Below are positions 57,692 to 64,000 of a stretch of 64,000 nucleotides of DNA, piece by piece. Both the position numbers and the translations under genes were made by a program. Location of the stretch: positions 19,619 to 83,618 of the forward strand of contig CAICTM010000257.1 in the NCBI GenBank assembly GCA_903772945.1, given 5' to 3'. The notes beneath the pieces are model-generated. The model worked only from the letters and a program-made list of their open reading frames with translations. It ran no database searches and was not told the DNA's origin. The DNA comes from Seminavis robusta. Taxonomy: Eukaryota > Bacillariophyta > Bacillariophyceae > Naviculales > Naviculaceae. Numbering within the stretch: position 1 is the stretch's first letter; each line of letters begins with the position of its first letter.

Positions 57692-58803
57692 ATGTCCACG
57701 CCCATGTCCACCGAGTACCCGGGTCACCACGGTCAGTACCGTAGTACCGTAGTACCGTACAAGCTAGTAGTAGTCTATTGCTTTGCTTTCAAGTTGTTCC
57801 TTGCTTCTTGTTCTGTTTTCTTCCCATGCCATGCCATGCCATGCCATGCCATCATGCATAGCTATTGGCTTGCTTGGTTTAGCGTTTGCAAAATTTTCAA
57901 GAATCGAGATCTGCTCACGATTTTTGGTCGTGCTCTCTTTGACTTCCGCTACGAACTTGAATAGATTTGCTGCTGGGACGTGGAGGAGAGACCAACAATC
58001 ATAGGTAAGTGCAGTAGAAGTAGAAGTAGAACAGTACAGCTACACTCATGTGTATCTCATTCATGTATGTCTATGTCCACAGTGGCAACATCAACTTTCG
58101 AAATCTCCTTGAAGCGTACCGCGAAGAATACCAGTCGGCACCCAAAACTCTGAAGCCAGAGGTTTCCACACGCCTGGTTGCACACTGGCGGGGCCTGGAT
58201 CCACCTGGCAGATTCCTGGCCAAGCAAAAGAACACGGGGTTGTGGGTGGACATTGGTGATGAAGCAGCCAGAAAAAGAGCTTCCAAGTCACTAGGAGAGA
58301 GAGGCAGACTGTCAAATGTAGCACAGCCACCTCCTCCTAACTATGACTATGCATACAGCAGTGCAAGTATAACCAATGACAATGACACTCACACAATTTC
58401 TCAAACAGGAAAACGCAAGCGACAGGATATTGATGCGTCCCTGCAAAGACCAGTCAGGTCCAGTCTGAACACGAACGCAATGGCAATGGCAGTCCAACAA
58501 CAGCCAGCCACTGCAACTGCCACTGCAACTGCCACTGCCACTGCTCCACAAGATCATGATACATGTAATGCCCAAGATATTCAAGAAGCTCAGAACGATG
58601 CCAGTATGGCCATGATGTTCATGCTGCATCAGCAAGGGAGTCTCAGTGTCCACCAACATCAACTTGTCTCCGCAAGAACTCCTACTGCTGCAGATCTCAC
58701 TAATCAGATCTTTACCACCAGCGAATCTTCTTCTTCCAATGCAGACAACCTCAGCAATTGGTTGTCCACAATGTGGGAAGCTGATAATGAAGAATTGACG
58801 TGA
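57692..58803 (+). CDS. DUF6824-type tandem gene C
   Basis: Exons 57692-57731, 57965-58004 and 58083-58803 (801 nt, 266 aa). Exon 1 encodes MSTPMSTEYPGHH, exon 2 DLLLGRGGETNNH, and exon 3 begins (S)GNINFRNLLEAYREEY. Domain core: RLVAHWRGLDPPGRFLAKQ, LWVDIGDEAARKRASKSLGE. A KRKRQ patch follows, then a (TA)n-like Thr-Ala repeat and a Gln/Asn/Ser-rich tail with RTPTAADLTNQIF. Shortest of the four. Its intron 1 and exon 2 are nearly identical to those of gene A although the rest differs. The stop codon lies inside a TGACG tandem repeat. Function unknown. Confidence 0.85.
57825..57850. repeat. (CATGC)5 repeat inside intron 1 of gene C
   Basis: Five CATGC units immediately upstream of the intron segment shared with gene A. 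Confidence 0.85.
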
Positions 58804-58818
58804 CGTGACGTGACGTGA
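58796..58818. repeat. (TGACG)4 repeat spanning the gene C stop codon
   Basis: Four TGACG units plus TGA. The gene C stop is the TGA at 58801. Successive TGA triplets in the repeat fall in all three frames. Confidence 0.9.
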
Positions 58819-60684
58819 ATCGAATTGAAACAAAACAAAACGCAACGCAACGCAACGCAACGAGGATCAGGAAGAATAAGGAGGCTGGAACACACTCCTC
58901 ACTGGGCCGGCTACCGGGAGCTATTGACGTCTTTCATGGCATGGGAGTGGTACCGGTACGGGTATGGTATCATGTCGTTCCGGCCCGGGCGGATCTGGTC
59001 TTTCACAGACGCCATCGAAACTGCCGTTACCAAAAATGACAATGCGATTCGATTCCTTGCATTTTTATGCTCAATGCTCTCTGCACTGTTATATACTTGT
59101 AGCTAGGCTACCGGTAGCTATAGATTACTGTATAAGGTACAGTACATGCAGACCAGCCAACTTGAAACTCCCATGTCTATGTCTATGGCTCAGCCACCCA
59201 AATTCTTTTGGTTTGACTCGACTCGACTCCGCTCGACTCGGTTCATGTTTGTTTGTGCTTTGGCTGTTGCTATTGCTATTGCAGCTACTGGAAGGTACGC
59301 TGTACCCCTGAAACTACTGTACATGTAGCTTGGCAGGTCCATGGACGCCTTGATTATCATCATGCTCGTAGATTTTTTGGACCATTGCCAAGGACGTACC
59401 GTATGCCATAGTCAGTTTATTACAGCCTTCATGGCTTGGCAATGGCGAATAAATCAATCGTATCATGACTGACGCTGCGTCAGAATGATGGTCCGAGGCT
59501 GATCATGTTCCTTGACCATTATTGCAGAAATCCAAACGAAGAATTAATAATAGGTTTGTCGCACATTGACTGGGCAACTACTTGTGCAAAAAAGATCTGA
59601 GTGACAATGGTGTGTTTTGGGTCGCTAGCTTCTGTACATGTAGCTTCTGATCGGAAGTGAAGGTGGAGCTTACTGATGCTTAAGTAGTGGAGAGAAGAGC
59701 CACTGTTGTCGGTGAAGTTTGGTTTGTGACTGATAAATAACCAAAGTGAAGGTCCAAGCGAAATGATTTGCCACTGAAATCCACTCGGTTCTTATTACTA
59801 GTAGCGACATGCTTCAATGACTTTGATCGATTTGAAGTATGTTTTACCATTGCTAAATGGAATTAGTTTCTATTTTGTACTTTTGTGGTGCATTGAATTA
59901 CGCTGTGAATAGAATTGAAACTTTTTTAACAGCGACTAACTTGTCACAGAAGTTTCTCTATTGATTGTGTAGAAAGGACAGTTTGGTTCTGTGCAGTGTT
60001 ACGTTGCTCGAATGAGTTTCCTTTAAATGAGAACGTGCAGCGACTGCTGCTGAAATACTCATACTACTAGTAGGACTGTGAACTGAGAACAGGTCCCAGC
60101 AAGGAGTGCCAGCGCTTAGTACCAGAGCTGTACCGGGTAGAGGCTTTGCGGACCAGAATGTCAGTGGTCATTAATTGCCTGCTGCAACTACTGCTGGCTC
60201 GCTTGTTGAGTCAGTACACAAGCTCTACACAGTATCTACTTAGTGTGGGGAACACTTCTTTATTCGTCAAACGCCCTCAAACGCAAGCCGCCAAGGAATG
60301 AATCGGCAATCGGCAACAACCAATCGAACAAGCAATCAAAAGGCAAACCCAACTCAACAGTCTCAAACCACAAGAAGTCAACAACGCCACAGCAACAGCA
60401 ACAACACTATCGACTTGACTTGACTTCTATCGACTCGACTCGCTCTTCCATACTCCACTCGACCTCGCCTCCTCTAAGACTTCTCTTGCTAGCTAGCTAG
60501 TAGCTCTTGTTGCTCTTGCTGCTGCTACACACTACAAGACCAGACAGCCCCAGGCATCGCTCGTAGAATTCCTACTGACGTCTACGGAAAGTCTTTCGCG
60601 ACCATACAGTATTGTACCAGTAGTCTACTGGCTAGTGCTAGACAAACGCTACGAGTACTCATTGTAAAACAGAAAAGGTCGACC
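58804..60684. other. Spacer between tandem genes C and D
   Basis: 1.9 kb without a convincing gene. Contains (CGCAA)4, a GACTC/CTCGA run near 59215-59240, and ACCGGT and CTAG palindromes. Presumed gene D promoter at the right end. Confidence 0.45.
58841..58860. repeat. (CGCAA)4 pentanucleotide repeat
   Basis: Four perfect CGCAA units about 40 bp after the gene C stop codon. Confidence 0.88.
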
Positions 60685-63566
60685 ATGGCGGAAGAAGAAG
60701 ACGGCGTAAGGTACCCCGGTCAGCACGGTAAGTCTTCACGCATACCAGTACTGCGGTCCTGTAGGATTCTACGTAATCGTGGGTCTCGTCTGGCGTGGTC
60801 CCGAACTTCACGGTCAGCTGGCTCGCTGATCCACAGTCTGTCTGCCCAGACCAGCTAGGCAAAGCCAGCTAGTCTAGCCGCACTTGCTAGTCAGTCTACT
60901 AGCTAGATCTCACCCCACCTCCCTATTTCACTTGCTATTATACGTACTTACAGACTTCCTATTGGGAAGAGGAGGAGAGACCAACAACCACAGGTAAGCT
61001 ACAGGATAGGTATTGTTAGCTTGTTATGCTGATGTGCTTGTGCATTGCACTTGCTGTCTGTTTGGCTTCATTTCTAACCTAACCTATGCCTCTCCTCTGT
61101 CTGTCTATTCATGTGCGCAGTGGAAACATCTTGTTCCGACAACTCATCAAGGATTACAAAGAAGCATACCAAAATGCACCCAAGACACAAAAGCCACTCA
61201 TCAGCCAAAAACTCGTGGCAAAGTGGAGGTCTATGGACCCGCCTGGAAGATTCCTAGAACGATCTGACCCAGACAAGACATGGATGGATGTGGGCGACGC
61301 TGTGGCATGCAGAAAGACATCCAAGGCACTCGGGGAACGAGGAAAGAGAACCAAAACGGGAAACGCACCCCAGGACACCCATCCAGACACTGGACCAGCT
61401 CCTGCTTCTGCCTCTGCGCCACACGGTGGCGGGGTAACTCGCGCAGGATCCAAACGAAAGCCAGAAACCCAGCATCCAAGTGCTCCCCCCGCAAGTCAGC
61501 TCAAGCGGGCTCCTGCGTCCGTGCCGGCTGTTATCAACGTAACCATGCCCGCCCCACCACAGTCCAATCCAGCCATTGCAGCTGCTGCTAATGCTTCGTC
61601 CGCCGCCGCTGCTGCAAACAACACGGCCGCAAACGCACACTCTGCCACACAAGACCTATCAGCCGTCCTACAAGGTCTCGGGGTTCCAAATGCTGCAGCT
61701 TTGGCTGCTCAACCAAATACGTGTACCGGTACGGCTACTGGTACACCCAGCAACGCTGCCGATGCATTGCATGCGCTGCTCAAACAACAGCAACAGCAAA
61801 ACAGGACACAGCAGCCAATTCAAGTCGCCAACATTGCGGCATTGTTGGGACAAAGCAGCAATGCAAACGCTGCGACGCTCCAAAACACCGCTGCTGCTGC
61901 CAATGTCAACGCACAAAGTTCAGACTTGAATGCGTTGTTGGAACAGCACAAGAAGAACAATGACATTGCCCTTCTTTTGAGAAATGCTTCCAATCCTCCG
62001 CCCGCAACCAACACAAACCCTGGTATTGCCGACGTTGCCGCGCTCTTGCAGCAGCAACAAGAACAAAGGAGAATCGAAAATATTTCGGCGCTTTTGGGAC
62101 AAACGACTCCAGCGCAGGCTGCAAACTCGGGAACGGCAAACTTGGCTGCCTTACTCGGCGGCCAGCAGCAGCAGCAACCACAGCCTCAAGCTTCTCTGGC
62201 CGCATTGATGGAACAACAAAAGCAGCAACAGGCGCAGCAAACTTGTGGAATGGCTGGAATTGCCGCGCTATTGCAGCAGCAGCAACCACAGAGCGACGTT
62301 GCCGCGCTATTGCAGCAACAGCAACAGCAACAGCAACCACAGAGTAATAGTATTGCTGCTATTCTCCAGCAACAACCGCAGAACAATAACATTGCCGCTA
62401 TTCTACAACAACAGCAGCAGCCACAAAATGATCTTTCCGCACTCTTGCAACAACGTCGCAGTAACGAGCAGCAGCAGTCCCAAAACATCGTTTTGTCGAC
62501 TCTGGAACAGTTGCAGCCTCACCAGCGAACCCCACAAGTGCTGGCCTTGCTGTTGGAGCAGCAGCAGATACAGAACAGTTTGTCGTCGATTTTGGAGCAA
62601 CAGGCACCTCCACAGCAACAGTCTAATTTGGCAACTCTGTTGGGCCAGCGGCAGCAGCAGCAAGCATCCCAGCAGAACCAAGACGCAGTTCATTCTGCCT
62701 TGGTGGCCGCTTTGGGTCTGCAGCAGCCACAACAGCAGCAGCAGCCATCCGATCTGGCGGCCATGCTCGCTCAGCGAAATCCCCCCGCAGCGGCCACAGC
62801 AGCCATCGACGTGGGGTCTCTCCTGTCCGCGGCCACTGGAGTTGCAACCGGAACTCAGCAGACGGCCACTGCAAACCCCGCACCCTCAGAGCGCAGTGCC
62901 GCTTTGGCAGAGGTGCTGTCTGTACTCTCCCGAACTGATCCCGAAAACAAGACGTTTGGCCAGGCGTCATCCACGACGGCACCGCTCGCCAACTTGGATG
63001 CGAGTCAGCTCCAGAGCCTGATGGCAAGGGCACAGGCTCCCACAGGTAATGCGGTTGCCGCCGCTTCGCTTCAACAAGGTACCATGGATCCTGCCCGTCT
63101 GCAGAGTCTCCTGGGTGGGGCGCAGGTATCTTCTCAGATCGCGTCGGCTGCTCCCGCCGCCTCTCTTTCGGATCAAGGACACCTGGCCAACATGCTTGCC
63201 GCAGCGGCCACAGCTACCGCGAATACCTCTGAAGGTAAGCGGCCAAGCAAGAACACGAGAGACTCCAAACCGGCTGCAAATGTCCTCACTGTGCCCAACC
63301 CTCCAAATTCTCACCAGACAACGGAACCTCAGGCGAACGCAAGTAATTCCAACCACCACCCCCCTCAGCAGAACTTCGGAGCAGGCAACGCCGCGTTGTT
63401 TGGAGTTTCGGGTCAAGGAATCCAGAGTCCTCTTGCTCTAACGCAGTCGTCGAGTTCAAACCCTCCTGGTTTGACATCGGCAGTTGGCAGACTCGATGCA
63501 GCTACTATTTTGCAATTTCTTCAGCAAAATGAAAATGAGGGTGGTCCAGGCACCGGAAGGCCCTAG
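60685..63566 (+). CDS. DUF6824-type tandem gene D with very long Gln-rich LxxLL-like tail
   Basis: Exons 60685-60727, 60954-60993 and 61121-63566 (2529 nt, 842 aa). Exon 1 ends YPGQH, exon 2 encodes DFLLGRGGETNNH, and exon 3 begins (S)GNILFRQLIKDYKEAY. Domain core: QKLVAKWRSMDPPGRFLERS, WMDVGDAVACRKTSKALGER; note Val-Ala-Cys where A-C have EAAR. The ~720-residue tail is Ala/Gln/Asn-rich. Between about 265 and 575 it carries some fifteen short (N/D)-(L/I)-(A/S/N)-A-(L/I)-(L/M)-x-Q units (e.g. DVAALLQQ, NLAALLGG, DLSALLQQ, DLNALLEQ), several of which fit LxxLL. Poly-Gln and L/I helices of this sort are common in transcriptional regulators and condensate-forming proteins. The PTAADL motif of A-C is not seen. 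The fourfold size difference from its siblings is all tail. Function unknown. Confidence 0.87.
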
Positions 63567-64000
63567 CTAGCTGGAGACAAAGTGAGCACTCCTCTGATTG
63601 GAAGCCACGTCAAGAAAACGTGTTGTCGCTCTCGCTTCTGGTCCTTGTCCTTGACATTGCGAGTTCGTCCATAAATTTATATTATTTGCATGACAGATTA
63701 ACGTTACTAAAAAGGAATACACGGTACACACGGGTGCGATGGCGTTGATTGGGGTGTTGGATTAACGATGTATCCTATCGACCGGCGCGCAGAGGCAGAA
63801 AGTGCCAATTCGAACCCCACCCCCACCCCAAATAGTGCATATTTTCTAGGGGGAGGGGAAGGCATCGATTTGGAGACATCTCGCTCTGAAAGGGAATCTC
63901 GAGGAGGGAATCCAAGTGGATGTGTATTTATCTATCTTTCTCATTACAGATTAACCATACACAAAGAAGGAAAGCTAGCTAGCTAATTTTCTATACTAAA
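63567..64000. other. 3' flank of gene D
   Basis: 434 bp to the window edge. No gene recognised. Short CTAGCTAG palindromes lie directly after the stop and at 63974-63984. Confidence 0.5.

Noticed and set aside
1-64000. CRISPR array, bacterial operon or viral insertion
   Set aside because: No spaced identical repeats of CRISPR size, no polycistronic spacing and no viral structural or replication genes. The intron-bearing genes are eukaryotic throughout.

Overview
This window looks like nuclear DNA of a photosynthetic stramenopile, most likely a pennate diatom. Genes are split by short GT-AG introns (about 50-420 bp). Protein types include an RNA polymerase I largest subunit, a cyclase-PDE tail, a CDPK, a hybrid histidine kinase and five DUF6824-type proteins. 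Long gene-poor spacers are full of CTAG, ACCGGT and TACATGTA palindromes and pentanucleotide repeats. The assignment rests on remembered family distributions; the species is not determined.

Layout. 1-2 kb: 3' part of a cyclase/phosphodiesterase gene (+). 2.4-5.9 kb: six-exon PAS-PAS hybrid histidine kinase (-), convergent with it. 8.9-13 kb: two divergent paralogous Cys-rich four-helix membrane proteins. 14.4-16.8 kb: CDPK (+). 17.9-20.8 kb: two diatom-type conserved unknowns (-). 22.8-24.6 kb: C2-TerD-TerD protein (-). 26-32.2 kb: RNA polymerase I subunit A190 (+). 34.5-35.8 kb: DUF6824-type protein (-). 41.4 kb: small acidic hypothetical (+). 42.4-45.4 kb: Q/N-rich protein with two CxxC...HxxxC modules (-). 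50.8-63.6 kb: four tandem DUF6824-type genes A-D (+) with the same three-exon structure.

Several genes belong to signalling (cyclic nucleotide hydrolysis, two-component phosphorelay, Ca2+ kinase, Ca2+/lipid-binding C2-TerD). The DUF6824-type and Q/N-rich proteins look like putative regulators. Nothing indicates an operon or one shared pathway. The most unusual region is the tandem DUF6824 array: its intron positions and phases are conserved, the intron-1/exon-2 block is nearly identical in copies A and C although their other exons differ, copy B has a shortened exon 2, A-C share a C-terminal PTAA(D/E)L motif, and D has a very long Gln-rich tail of LxxLL-like repeats.

Exon junctions were placed by eye from splice consensus, reading-frame closure and family motifs. 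Every multi-exon model closes in frame to an exact codon number, but none has transcript support here. No rRNA, convincing tRNA, CRISPR array, transposase or reverse transcriptase was recognised.
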